Origin: Streptomyces phaeolivaceus
GTDB lineage: Bacteria > Actinomycetota > Actinomycetes > Streptomycetales > Streptomycetaceae
Direction of reading: 5' to 3'
Length of the DNA: 64,000 nt
NCBI RefSeq assembly: GCF_009184865.1
Contig: NZ_CP045096.1
Location: 3,348,001 to 3,412,000 of the forward strand
Below, piece after piece: positions 9,351 through 17,540 of the stretch. The notes beneath the pieces are model-generated. The model had not been told where the DNA came from. It saw only the letters and a list, made by a program, of their open reading frames with translations, and did not search any database. Within the stretch, counting starts at the first letter, position 1, and the number at the start of each line of letters is the position of its first letter. Made by a program: the position numbers and the translations under genes.

Positions 9351-11992
9351 TGCCCGCCTACCGCGCCACCCAGGCCACCGTGCTCACCTTCGCCCCCGGG
9401 GCCAGCTGGCCCGTCACCGGCTACCGCGCGACCTGCCCACCCGGGATGCTCAACGTCCTCCAGGCCGCCTGGGAGGCCCGCCCCGGCCGCCGAAAGCGCA
9501 ACGGACCCGACAACCTGCCCACCAAGTCACTGAAGGACTTGATCACCCTCATCGACCCGGAGATCACCTCCGTGCACTGGGACCCTCGCCATCCGGCCTG
9601 GCTGCGTGCGCGAACCGAGATCGACCCGGACCTGCTGCTGATCGCGCTGTCGGCATGGGCCTCCGCTCACGTGGCGCCTCACGTGCCGGACACCGACTGG
9701 TACGGCCGTCTCGAAGGCGCCGGCCAGTTCAAATGGATCCCCGAAGACCTCGACCTCGCCCAGCACGGCCTCCACCCCAACGGCACCGCCAACCCTCCCG
9801 CGCACGTCTTCGACCTCCTGCCCAGCCTCGTCGCCGAACATCTCACCACCACCGACCTTCAGCTCCTGGGCCACCACCGTGACCTGCGGCTCGGCCCCAC
9901 CCAGGCCGACGGCCGCCGAACCCTGCACCTCGGCCAACCGGAGATCCTCATCGATGAAGACGGCGCAGTCGGAGCCAGCGTGGACGTCCTCACCCTCCAC
10001 CTGGAAACTGTGCCGGGCGTTCCCGAAGTCCACCTCCACGTCGACCTGGGTATGACCCGCTTCGCGACGAACGCGCTCGACTACATCCCCCGCCGCGGAA
10101 ACGGCGACCCCACCGCCAGCGTCCTGCTCTCCGCCAAGGAAGGCTTCATCCACCGCCGCGAACGTCCCATGCTCCTGCAGAGCTCCGTCACCATCCGCCG
10201 CCGCGGACAGGACACCTCCTGGACCTGGCAGCCGGGCGTCACCAGTATCCTCGCCCGCCTCACCCACCACGAGCCACCCAGCCTCGACGAACTGCGCGCC
10301 GCCCCTGGAAACGCGGCGGGACAGCCCTTCGCCGCCCATCTCGTCCACAGCAGCGGCATGACCTACCGCCATCCGGACCAGGACGGCGCCCCGCCGGCTC
10401 GTGCCACCCACGACCACCCCGTCGGCCACGGCTACCAGCCCCGCGACCACATGGAGGCCCTCACTCAGGTCGCCCGACAGCTGGAGGACAAGGGGCTGGT
10501 CCCCCTGATGCCCAGCCCCAAGGCACGGACCCGTTCGAAGACACGCCTGCCGATGCAGCTGCCCGGCTCCCCCACATACGAACTCGAAGTCTGGGCCTCC
10601 TCCGACCGCACGTGGCAAGGTCTACAGACAGCCGCCGCCGACAAACTCGGCCTGACTCCCGCCACCCCAACAGCGGCGTGCGCCAGCTTCACCGGACCGA
10701 TCAACCTCACCCTCCACCGCCACGACCCGCAAGACCTGACCGCCGGTCTGCCGCGCTCCACCGAGTCAGACCCGGCAGCCCGGCGGGCCGCCTACGAAGC
10801 CAGCGAGGCCGAACGCACGGCGCGAATCACCCGTGCATTCCCCCGCCTCGCCCACCCCACCGCCTGCATCGTGGAGATGGAAGGCGCGGCCTACTTCTCC
10901 CGCACACACCAGCGCGACCCCAAAACCCTCTTCAAGAAAGTCCTCCCGAGCCTGCGCCGCAACGTCCAGGGCCTACGCCCCATCCCGCCGGCCAACACCA
11001 ATTCCAGCAAAGCAGCCCTCGCTAAACGCTTCCCCGGCACCGACTTCGCGACCACCGACATCGAGCGCGCCGCTTCCGCCCTCCGGGACGCCCTCCGCCA
11101 GGCCGGTCACCTGCCCAAACTCCACGCCCCACCCGGCATCGAAGGCCCCTTCGAGCTGATCACCGTCTGGCTCGCCCCCGCCGGCGAGCGGATGCTCGTG
11201 CCCATGCTGATCCGTCAGCACACCCACGAGGAGTCCACGGCACAGCTCATGACGACGACCGGCAGCCCCACCGAGCGCCCCATGCCACTGACCACCCTGC
11301 CGGAAGCACTCGTGGCCGGCCGCGGACGCGTGCCCCGTACCGCTCGCGCGGCCCTCGCCGAATTCCTCACCAATGCTCTGTCGCTCGACTCCACCGTCAA
11401 CCGCCTGCTGCTCGTACGCCGCGCCCGGACGAGCGACAAGGACATCTGGCCCTGGCTACAGGACAGCCGGATCACCTTCGACCAGCTCGTGTTGCCGGGC
11501 ATCGACATCACGGCCCCCAACGCGGATCCAGACCGCCGTAAGCCCGGCGACCAGCCGGGCCTGCGCATCATCCGGCTACGCGAGCGCAGCGATCGCTCTG
11601 CAGTGCCCAGAGCTTTCGGTGTCACCCAGGAAATGGCCAGCGCCGGCGACGACACCGACGAACTGATCCCCGTCACCCGGCACGGGCGATTCTCCGGCCT
11701 GGTCGAAGTCGGGGAACGCTCCTTCTGGGGCATCAACCCGCGCCCCGATCAGAACCAGACCCCTCTCACGCTCACCAAGTTCGACCCGGCCCAGACCGCC
11801 AACCGGACCTGGACCTGCTCCAACCCCACCTCCCTGGAGATCGTGCCCGCCTTCCTCCAGGACGGCGACAACCCAGCCGACTGGGCCATGTACGTCCACG
11901 CCCAACGACGCTTCCACGCCCACACCAACATCGCCACCACCTGGCCCGCCATCGTCCACCTCGCCGAACTGATGGAGGAATACATCGTCTGA
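9350..11992 (+). CDS. pPIWI-RE protein (prokaryotic Argonaute-like, MID and RNase H-like domains)
   Basis: The 880-residue third gene of the operon starts in the helicase stop codon (TGATG). The N-terminal half would hold the X and MID-like domains of the family. From about residue 505 an RNase H-like PIWI fold is suggested by the strand CIVEMEGAAYFSR followed by the family-like RDPK, and by a C-terminal segment MYVHAQRRFHAHTN (about residues 847-860) before HLAELMEEYIV, where the family keeps its characteristic arginine. pPIWI-RE proteins were defined computationally by Burroughs, Iyer and Aravind as Argonaute relatives encoded with a helicase and a nuclease. I cannot tell whether this copy is catalytically active. 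Confidence 0.75.
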   Translation: MPAYRATQATVLTFAPGASWPVTGYRATCPPGMLNVLQAAWEARPGRRKRNGPDNLPTKSLKDLITLIDPEITSVHWDPRHPAWLRARTEIDPDLLLIALSAWASAHVAPHVPDTDWYGRLEGAGQFKWIPEDLDLAQHGLHPNGTANPPAHVFDLLPSLVAEHLTTTDLQLLGHHRDLRLGPTQADGRRTLHLGQPEILIDEDGAVGASVDVLTLHLETVPGVPEVHLHVDLGMTRFATNALDYIPRRGNGDPTASVLLSAKEGFIHRRERPMLLQSSVTIRRRGQDTSWTWQPGVTSILARLTHHEPPSLDELRAAPGNAAGQPFAAHLVHSSGMTYRHPDQDGAPPARATHDHPVGHGYQPRDHMEALTQVARQLEDKGLVPLMPSPKARTRSKTRLPMQLPGSPTYELEVWASSDRTWQGLQTAAADKLGLTPATPTAACASFTGPINLTLHRHDPQDLTAGLPRSTESDPAARRAAYEASEAERTARITRAFPRLAHPTACIVEMEGAAYFSRTHQRDPKTLFKKVLPSLRRNVQGLRPIPPANTNSSKAALAKRFPGTDFATTDIERAASALRDALRQAGHLPKLHAPPGIEGPFELITVWLAPAGERMLVPMLIRQHTHEESTAQLMTTTGSPTERPMPLTTLPEALVAGRGRVPRTARAALAEFLTNALSLDSTVNRLLLVRRARTSDKDIWPWLQDSRITFDQLVLPGIDITAPNADPDRRKPGDQPGLRIIRLRERSDRSAVPRAFGVTQEMASAGDDTDELIPVTRHGRFSGLVEVGERSFWGINPRPDQNQTPLTLTKFDPAQTANRTWTCSNPTSLEIVPAFLQDGDNPADWAMYVHAQRRFHAHTNIATTWPAIVHLAELMEEYIV

Positions 11993-12035
11993 TCGGCCAG
12001 CCCATGCCACTGCTGACTGGTCAGGTCACACGCGC

Positions 12036-12065
12036 TAGCCGGATGGGTCGGAGGCCATCCGGCTA
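12036..12065. terminator. Hairpin after the pPIWI-RE operon
   Basis: A perfect 11-bp stem (TAGCCGGATGG at 12036-12046 with its complement at 12055-12065, 8-nt loop) lies 44 bp after the operon stop and between it and the convergent TniQ-like gene. There is no T-tract. It is a plausible two-way terminator. Confidence 0.55.
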
Positions 12066-12176
12066 CGCGTCACCGCACCCAGATAGATTCCGCCGCACTC
12101 CGCCCAGATAGGGATGGCGGGTTCCTCGGCGGGCCGTTGTCGGCACCGTACGAACCGCAGCGGCCATTGTCCTGTG

Positions 12177-13193
12177 TCACCGAGCCGTCCCTGACGCAGT
12201 CGCTTTGACCTGCGGCGAGGAATCTTGAGTGGCGAAGTGGCCGTGACCCGCGGGTGTCGCCGTTCGGAGATGTGGAGAGTCTTCGCCAATGGATCTTGCC
12301 GGATGGTGAGGATGCTTGGCGAGTGCTGCTGCGGCGAGTTCGATGGCGTCGGGGTAGATCGAGGCGTGTGCGTGTGCGTCGAGGTCGGTCGGGATGCCGC
12401 GCTGGTGATTGTGGGTCTGCAGTGCGAGGCGCCGGTATCGCCAGTGGTGAGGGACGGCGGCTGGGGAGTCCGGCCAGGGCGGGACGGTTTCGACCGCGGT
12501 TTGGTGGGCGAGGGTGAGTTGCTGGGGTGTGAAGCGGCGTAGGAGGCGGTTCGCCCGGTGTTGAGCGGTGGTGATCTCGGGGCATATGGAGAGGTCGAGG
12601 TGGGGTTCTCCGAGATCGCTGAGCCAGATTCCGTGCCGCGTGCAGACCTTGTGGTGAACCGGGAGGTGGACGGGGACGGGCTGGCGGATACCGAGGCGGG
12701 CAGTGCACTGGTGGCAGGCGGTCGTGGCCCGGACGGGGCCTTCGTCGGTGCCGAACGCGGGGAGTGCGTGAGCCAGGCCGGCGGGAGTGGTGCCGGTGAG
12801 ACGAGCGAGTTCGTGCAGGGCCTGGGTGGCTGCGGGGGCGAGCATATGGTGCTGGGCTCGGTCGTCGAGGTTGTTGGTCTTCGTGGAGAACCAGGTGGGC
12901 AGTACTGCCAGGACCTCGGTGACTGTGAGGTGGTTGGCCTGGGCGATCCGGGCCAGGTAGGAGTTGAGGGTTTCTCCTGCGATCGGGGCGACTCGCTGTG
13001 GCAGCACCGGTGTCCGCTCCGACCTGAGGGCGAGCGTGCGGGATATCCCGGATGGGACCTGGTCAGGGTCCTCCTGCGAGTTGGTTTCCTGGCGGTCGGC
13101 CGGGACCAGCAGGTGGCGTCGGCGGTCCAGCTCGCGGTAGAAGGTTCTCTGGCTTCCCTCGAAGCCGAGGTCGGCAACTTCCTTGAACAGGAC
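12177..13193 (-). pseudogene. TniQ-like transposition protein, cut upstream by an IS3 element
   Basis: TniQ proteins help choose targets for Tn7/Tn5053-like transposons. A frame from the GTG at 13007 to the stop at 12177 encodes 276 residues that start with the TniQ-type LPQRVAPIAGETLNSYL and contain a zinc-finger-like CHQC followed by the VCTRHGIWL block. The same frame stays open upstream to the IS end at 13193 and includes an HTH-like segment (LFKEVADLGFEGSQRTFY). The original 5' end, or an upstream fused gene, has therefore been removed by the insertion. No TniA, TniB or transposase partner is in view, so it is probably a remnant. Confidence 0.65.
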
Positions 13194-13220
13194 TGAACCG
13201 CCCCGGGTTCGGTAGAGATC

Positions 13221-14150
13221 TCAGATTGTGGTTGTGACCTGGGGTTTCGTGGATTCCTTGTAGTGATTGGCCTCGTACTCGGCGGGTGGAACGTGGCCTA
13301 TCTCACCGTGGAGTCGGCGGTGGTTGTACCAGTCGGCCCACTCGGCGGTGGCCAACTCGACCTGGGAGAGCGACTTCCAGGGACGCTGGGGTTTGATCAG
13401 CTCGGTCTTGTACAGGCCGATCGTCGACTCCATCAGGGCGTTGTCGTACGCATCCCCGACTGATCCAATACTCGCCGCGATGCCGGCCGCGTCGAGGTGT
13501 TCGGCGAGGCGGAACGACGTGTACTGCGACCCGGCATCGGAGTGGTGGATCAGCTGCCCCGGAGTGTGCCGGCGGTCCTCGCGGTCACGCTGCCACAGGG
13601 CCATCTCCAGTGCATCCAGGACGAGTTGGGTCTCCTTGGAGGCGGAGGCGGACCAGCCGACGATGCGCCGGGAGAACGTGTCCACGACGAAGGCGACGTA
13701 GACGACACCGCTCCAGGCGGCGACATGCGTGAAGTCGGCGACCCAGCAGCGGTTCGGGGCACGGGCGACGAAGTCGCGGTCGAGAAGGTCCGGGGCCCGC
13801 CCGGCGGCCGGATCGGTGATCGTCGTGATCACCTTCCTGCCGCGGACGGCGCCGGTGATGCCGAGTTCGCGCATCAGACGCTCGATGGTGCAGCGGGCCA
13901 CCATATGTCCCTGCCGGTTCAGCTCGCGCCATATCTTCCGGGCCCCGTAGACACGGTAGTTGGACGTGTAGACCTCCTGGATCCGTTCTTTGAGTTCCTC
14001 ATCGCGCACGGAACGGGCGGAGGGAGTTTCAAGGCGTTTCTTGTGGGCGTAATACGTGGAAGGGGCGATCTTGCAGTCGTGCTCGGTGAGCGTCCTGCAG
14101 ATCGGCTCGACGCCGCCGAAGCGGTCCCGGTGCTCGTCGATGAACGCTAC
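13221..14150 (-). CDS. IS3-family transposase OrfB (DDE catalytic part)
   Basis: This is the integrase-core half of an IS3 transposase. The rve/DDE residues are in VADFTHVAAW (D), LIHHSDAGSQYTS (D) and ALMESTIGLYKTELI (E), followed by the typical YNHRRLHGEIGHVPP. The first ATG in frame is at 14009, but family sequence (FIDEHRDRFGGVEPIC) extends up to about 14150 without a start codon. The full product must therefore come from a -1 frameshift out of orfA, as in other IS3 elements. All the catalytic residues appear to be intact. Confidence 0.93.
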   Translation of the reverse strand, partial: VAFIDEHRDRFGGVEPICRTLTEHDCKIAPSTYYAHKKRLETPSARSVRDEELKERIQEVYTSNYRVYGARKIWRELNRQGHMVARCTIERLMRELGITGAVRGRKVITTITDPAAGRAPDLLDRDFVARAPNRCWVADFTHVAAWSGVVYVAFVVDTFSRRIVGWSASASKETQLVLDALEMALWQRDREDRRHTPGQLIHHSDAGSQYTSFRLAEHLDAAGIAASIGSVGDAYDNALMESTIGLYKTELIKPQRPWKSLSQVELATAEWADWYNHRRLHGEIGHVPPAEYEANHYKESTKPQVTTTI

Positions 14151-14473
14151 GAGCGTGTGTGTGGCCGGTCGAGCTCGGCCGCGAAGAAACTCGCCGCGGC
14201 CTTCAGGATCTCGTTGGCCCGCTTGAGTTCGGCGTTCTCCTTCTTCAACGCCTTGAGCTGGGCGGACTCCTCCGTCGTCATCCCCGGACGCTGGCCACCG
14301 TCGATCTCGTGCTGCTTCACCCAGTTCCGCAGCGTCTCGCGCGAGCCGATGTCGAGCTTCTCTGCCACCGCCTGCAAGGCGGCCGTCTCGGTCGGATAGC
14401 CGTCGCGCACCTCGGCGACCATGCGCACCGCACGACGGCGGAGCTCAAGCGGGTAACGGGAAGGTCGTGCCAT
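14147..14473 (-). CDS. IS3-family transposase OrfA (HTH and leucine zipper part)
   Basis: The 108-residue protein binds the IS ends. It opens with a typical OrfA helix-turn-helix (RYPLELRRRAVRMVAEV ... GSRETLRNWVKQHE) and ends with a coiled coil (LKALKKENAELKRANEILK). It overlaps the start of the orfB frame, where frameshifting would join the two. Confidence 0.92.
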   Translation of the reverse strand: MARPSRYPLELRRRAVRMVAEVRDGYPTETAALQAVAEKLDIGSRETLRNWVKQHEIDGGQRPGMTTEESAQLKALKKENAELKRANEILKAAASFFAAELDRPHTRS

Positions 14474-14523
14474 GACTCGATCCTTTCATGAAATCGAGTC
14501 TCCATTCGAGCCGGGGCGGTTCA

Positions 14524-14919
14524 CACAAGCCGGGCCGGGAGCCGTATTGGGTGACGGTCGGCGGTGGTGTGGAAGCCGACGACAGAACCATCGAGGCGGC
14601 CCTGCACCGCGAGGTGTACGAGGAACTCGGCGGCACAGTGGGCCGCGCTGAACTCGTCTACCTGATCACCGACGAACTCGACGACGGCATCGGCATCCAG
14701 CACATCTTCGCCGCAAACCTGGTGTCGATGGACCTGACCGCGCGGACCGGCACGGAGTTCAGCAAGCCAGAGCGGGGAGGCTACGAGGTGGTCCGGGTGC
14801 CGTTCACAGCGGAAGCTGTCGACGAACTCCACCTGATGCCACCGCAGTTGGCTGAGTTCATCACCGCCAACGTGGACGCACTCGTCTCCGTGCTCGACAC
14901 GCCGATCCGCGAGGCTTGA
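14524..14919 (+). pseudogene. NUDIX hydrolase, 5' end removed by the IS
   Basis: NUDIX enzymes hydrolyse nucleoside diphosphates linked to another group. The remaining 130 or so residues start at PGREPYWVTVGGG, the usual first strand, and contain the NUDIX box ending REVYEELGG. The first glutamate of the box appears as R or D, so the motif is not perfect. The first 20-30 residues of the family are missing, replaced by IS sequence. An ATG inside the IS end (14488) is in frame, so a hybrid protein could be made, but I see no ribosome-binding site for it. Confidence 0.75.
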
Positions 14920-14943
14920 GACGGTCCCGTGTCCCCTGGTTTA

Positions 14944-15591
14944 TCACGTCGTGCCGATGGCAAAGTTGATCGCTGAGGAGACGCCGCTGGCAACGTGGGT
15001 GGGCCGGTATGAGTCCTCGGGCCACGGCCTGCCGCCCGACACCCACACGCTTCGAAGACCGAGCCCGTTTGCGCCTCCGATGTCGGCATGCGGCGAATCG
15101 CCGATCATCCAGGCGCCGGAGAGGGGGACTCCGACGACTTGAGCCGCCGCGTGGAAGATCTCCGGGTCCGGCTTCCTATGACCAATGTGTTCGGAGATCA
15201 CCCAGCCCTGTACGAGCCGTTCGAGCCCGGTGTTGCGGATTTTCGCTTCTTGCTGCACGGTGCGGCCGTTGGTGACAATCACGCAGGTCCAGCCATCGGT
15301 GAGCGCCTTCGTGAGCGCCTCGCGGGTGGTCTTGGCCAAAACGACGCGATCAGCGGCGCCACGATCGAGAAGCGTTCGGATAGCGGTCTCAGGAAGCGCC
15401 GTCCCGTAGCGGTCCGCCATGGCCTCTGCGACAGCCGGTTTGGGTGTGTAGCCGCTCGCGTCGAGGGTCATCAGCCATTCGATGTCGGTTTTGGGCAGTG
15501 CATGCTCCGCCAGGAGTGCGGTGGCCGCGGCCCGGAAGGCGGCGTCGCGGTCTACCAATGTGTTGTCGAGATCCAGCATCAGCAACGGCAT
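14944..15591 (-). CDS. HAD-family hydrolase (phosphatase-like)
   Basis: This is a 215-residue haloacid-dehalogenase-superfamily enzyme, most likely a small-molecule phosphatase. All four motifs are present: MLDLDNTLVD (I, nucleophile Asp), VIVTNG (II), the lysine of GHRKPDPEIF (III) and WMIGDSPHADI (IV). A helical cap lies between motifs I and II. I place the start at ATG 15591, just before the first motif. An ATG at 15615 is possible; the frame runs further upstream but looks non-coding there. The gene is convergent with the NUDIX remnant. Confidence 0.88.
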   Translation of the reverse strand: MPLLMLDLDNTLVDRDAAFRAAATALLAEHALPKTDIEWLMTLDASGYTPKPAVAEAMADRYGTALPETAIRTLLDRGAADRVVLAKTTREALTKALTDGWTCVIVTNGRTVQQEAKIRNTGLERLVQGWVISEHIGHRKPDPEIFHAAAQVVGVPLSGAWMIGDSPHADIGGANGLGLRSVWVSGGRPWPEDSYRPTHVASGVSSAINFAIGTT

Positions 15592-16180
15592 GACCGGCAG
15601 TAGACCACGAGCCATAACCTCCGGGCAGGTGGGTTTCCCGGCTGCGATCCGCGTGATCTCAAGATGAACCAACGTAGGTGGTCGCGCCCGGACTGGCCTT
15701 CGAACCGGACCGACGTCAGTGCGAGAGCCGGGCATCCACGAGTTGGCGCACGATGAGTACTCCGTCCCGGAGCCACTCGACGAGTTTGGCCGGCCTGCCT
15801 CCGGGCGCTCGGCCCTGCCCCGAGTACGACCTAGCCGACGCACCGTCGACTGACCGCATCGGTCGGCACGGTCAGTGACGGCTTCGGTCCGCTCCGGTAG
15901 CCCGATGGCTCAGGGACGGTGCGGACGGGCATTGCAGGCCGCGGCACCGAAGCACCGCTGCCGATTGCGGCGAGCTGATGACAGACCTCGGGTAGGTGAA
16001 CGCAGCCTGCTTCGAAGCGAGGCAACATAGCGCGGGATCGCCGGTTGGCCAAACCGGCGATCCCTCGCATCATTGATGGTCCACCGCCACTACCTGCCCC
16101 CTACGTCGGAAGGCACGATCGCCACCACATCCACAGCGGCCCAGTCCCGCACCCGATGACGTCACAGACGCGATGGGCGA
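15592..16180. other. Intergenic region without a recognised gene
   Basis: These 589 bp lie between the HAD gene (leftward) and the 3' end of the DUF5655 gene. I see no family-like frame. The one clear structure is a strong hairpin at 16034-16064 (separate entry). Confidence 0.5.
16034..16064. terminator. Strong hairpin downstream of the DUF5655 gene
   Basis: A perfect 13-bp stem (GGGATCGCCGGTT, 16034-16046, complement 16052-16064) with the loop GGCCA. It lies about 117 bp past the stop of the leftward gene at 16181. There is no T-tract, so termination is likely but unproven. Confidence 0.55.
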
Positions 16181-17071
16181 TTACGCCGCCGCCCAGCTCG
16201 CGCGGAAGAGGTCCACAGCCCGCTCCACGTCCCGCTCGGAGCGCAACTGCACCTCCAGATCGCCCGTACCGTGGTGGCCGACCTCCGTCACATCCCGGGT
16301 GAAGCCGGGAATGAGGTCGACCTCTTTGGGGTCGGCCTTGAGGTAGACGAGGAGCTTGGTCTTCTGTGGCGGGCAGACGCACGCGAAGTTCCGCAGGCGC
16401 TGATACGCCCGGTACTGCTTGCGCTGCACCCGGCTGACGCCGTCCCCGAGGCCGAGCAGCACCTCATCGACCGCCTCAGCCAGCTTGGTCAGCGCCCCGC
16501 CCTGCGCGCGGACAGGCGGCAGCCCGGCCGCGCCCCGGCGCGGCCGTCTGACGGTCGGCGTCCGGCCGGTGACGGAAGCTACGGTCTCAAGGCCGATCAG
16601 GTCCCTGCCGAAGAACCGGTAGCGGACCAGGTCGATGCTGCGTCTGTGCTCGCGTACGGCGTGCGCGTCGTAGCGGGTGAAGTCGCCGGCGACACAGATC
16701 AACCTCGGTGCACTCCACAGCACCTGGGACGCGGCCGATACCCCGAGCCGGTCGCGGACCAGGTGCCGGAAGGCGTCCCTGTGCGCCATCAGCCACGCCA
16801 TGTAATACAGGCCCTGATTGACCACGCCGGCCGCGGTGCCGCGCTTGAACTCCACGACCACCGGCGCCCCGTTCTCGTCGAGCCCCAGCGAATCGATCCG
16901 GCCGCCGTCAGCACAGTCGATGACGTACTCGCTCGCCAGGAGCCGTACCCCCAGCATCGTCTCCATGTGCGCCTCGACGAGGCCCTGCACATCCGCCTCG
17001 ACCTCGGCAAGACGCGGCGCGACCTCCGTCACGCCGCCATTCGTCGTGTGGAACAGCTTCAGGCCCGACAC
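16181..17071 (-). CDS. Nuclease-fold protein with C-terminal DUF5655 domain
   Basis: The 296-residue protein has an N-terminal PD-(D/E)xK-like core (RIDSLGLDENGAPVVVEFKRG: D, then E-x-K, near residues 59-76) and a C-terminal DUF5655 domain with the recognisable stretches YQRLRNFACVCPP, LLVYLKADP and GFTRDVTEVGHHGTGDLEV. This combination is common in actinobacteria; its function is unknown, possibly nucleic acid processing. It is the last chromosomal gene before attL and is read away from the prophage. Confidence 0.8.
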   Translation of the reverse strand: MSGLKLFHTTNGGVTEVAPRLAEVEADVQGLVEAHMETMLGVRLLASEYVIDCADGGRIDSLGLDENGAPVVVEFKRGTAAGVVNQGLYYMAWLMAHRDAFRHLVRDRLGVSAASQVLWSAPRLICVAGDFTRYDAHAVREHRRSIDLVRYRFFGRDLIGLETVASVTGRTPTVRRPRRGAAGLPPVRAQGGALTKLAEAVDEVLLGLGDGVSRVQRKQYRAYQRLRNFACVCPPQKTKLLVYLKADPKEVDLIPGFTRDVTEVGHHGTGDLEVQLRSERDVERAVDLFRASWAAA

Positions 17072-17312
17072 CTTCCCCTCCTCGGCTCAAAGATCGAGAA
17101 CGCAGGAGAGGGGTAGATCTATTTCCGCGCGGGCGCACCGAACAGGTGAGGAGATGTGAGACGGTGACCACCTGGCCCAGTCGGGAACCCCTGCATCCCA
17201 TCCGTCCCAGAGGTGCCCTCATCCCACATACGTCCCACAAAACCCCTGACAGCGTGTCAGTGAGGAAGAAAGTGGCAGGTCAAAGCACCTGCCGACGAGA
17301 TGCGCCAGGCGC

Positions 17313-17355
17313 CTTCTAAGCGCTTGGCCGCAGGTTCGAGTCCTGCCGGGGGCGC
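17313..17355 (+). repeat. attL: tRNA-Arg(UCU) 3' half, 43-bp core
   Basis: The core starts CTTCTAAGCGCTTGG and ends CCTGCCGGGGGCGC, identical to 60430-60472. It reads as the anticodon loop (anticodon TCT), variable region, T-arm (GCAGG...CCTGC) and 3' acceptor strand of a tRNA-Arg. On this side the bases before the core (GGCGC) still pair with the anticodon stem. No GCCCCCG 5' acceptor strand is present upstream, so the tRNA is not whole here. Confidence 0.9.
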
Positions 17356-17366
17356 AAACACCCTCT

Positions 17367-17395
17367 GACCTCACCTTTTAAGGCGAGGTCTTTTT
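17367..17395 (+). terminator. Intrinsic terminator just after attL
   Basis: GACCTCACC (17367-17375) pairs with GGCGAGGTC (17382-17390) across a TTTTAA loop and is followed by five Ts. It lies 12 bp past the att core, as a tRNA terminator would. The phage probably carries it to restore a tRNA 3' end on integration. Confidence 0.75.
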
Positions 17396-17510
17396 CATGT
17401 CGACCGCGCACAGCGGTATTTCGCCAAGCGCTTCACCCATCTCCCGAATCGGCGTACCGTCTTACTCAACCCCGGAGATCACCACCGCCTCCCCTGGGGT
17501 CACGGCCATT

Positions 17511-17530
17511 CGCATACTCGAATAGAGACG
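17511..17530. promoter_or_regulatory. Repressor operator-like site O1 before the integrase
   Basis: The core CATACTCGAAT (17513-17523) is identical to that of O4 at 19885-19895; the outer arms are weaker. It ends about 10 bp before the integrase start, so the repressor could control integrase expression. Confidence 0.55.
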
Positions 17531-17540
17531 GGAGTGGGCA

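Larger units (their letters stand above)
13194..14523 (-). mobile_element. IS3-family insertion sequence, complete
   Basis: The element is 1330 bp, bounded by imperfect inverted repeats that begin TGAACCGCCCCGG at 13194 and, on the other strand, at 14523. It holds the usual two overlapping frames, orfA and orfB. The bases next to the ends (GAC on the left, CAC on the right) do not form a matching target duplication. The genes on its two sides (TniQ-like and NUDIX) are unrelated and both lack their junction-side ends, which suggests a deletion or recombination after insertion. Confidence 0.85.

Noticed and set aside
12035..13177. A 380-codon minus-strand frame overlapping the TniQ-like gene
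   Set aside because: It is rich in Ser/Pro/Thr/Arg and has no family features; the adjacent frame carries the TniQ and zinc-finger motifs.
17280..17355. A complete tRNA-Arg gene at attL
   Set aside because: The T-arm, anticodon arm and 3' acceptor strand are present, but there is no 5' acceptor strand (GCCCCCG) or D-arm at the expected distance upstream.
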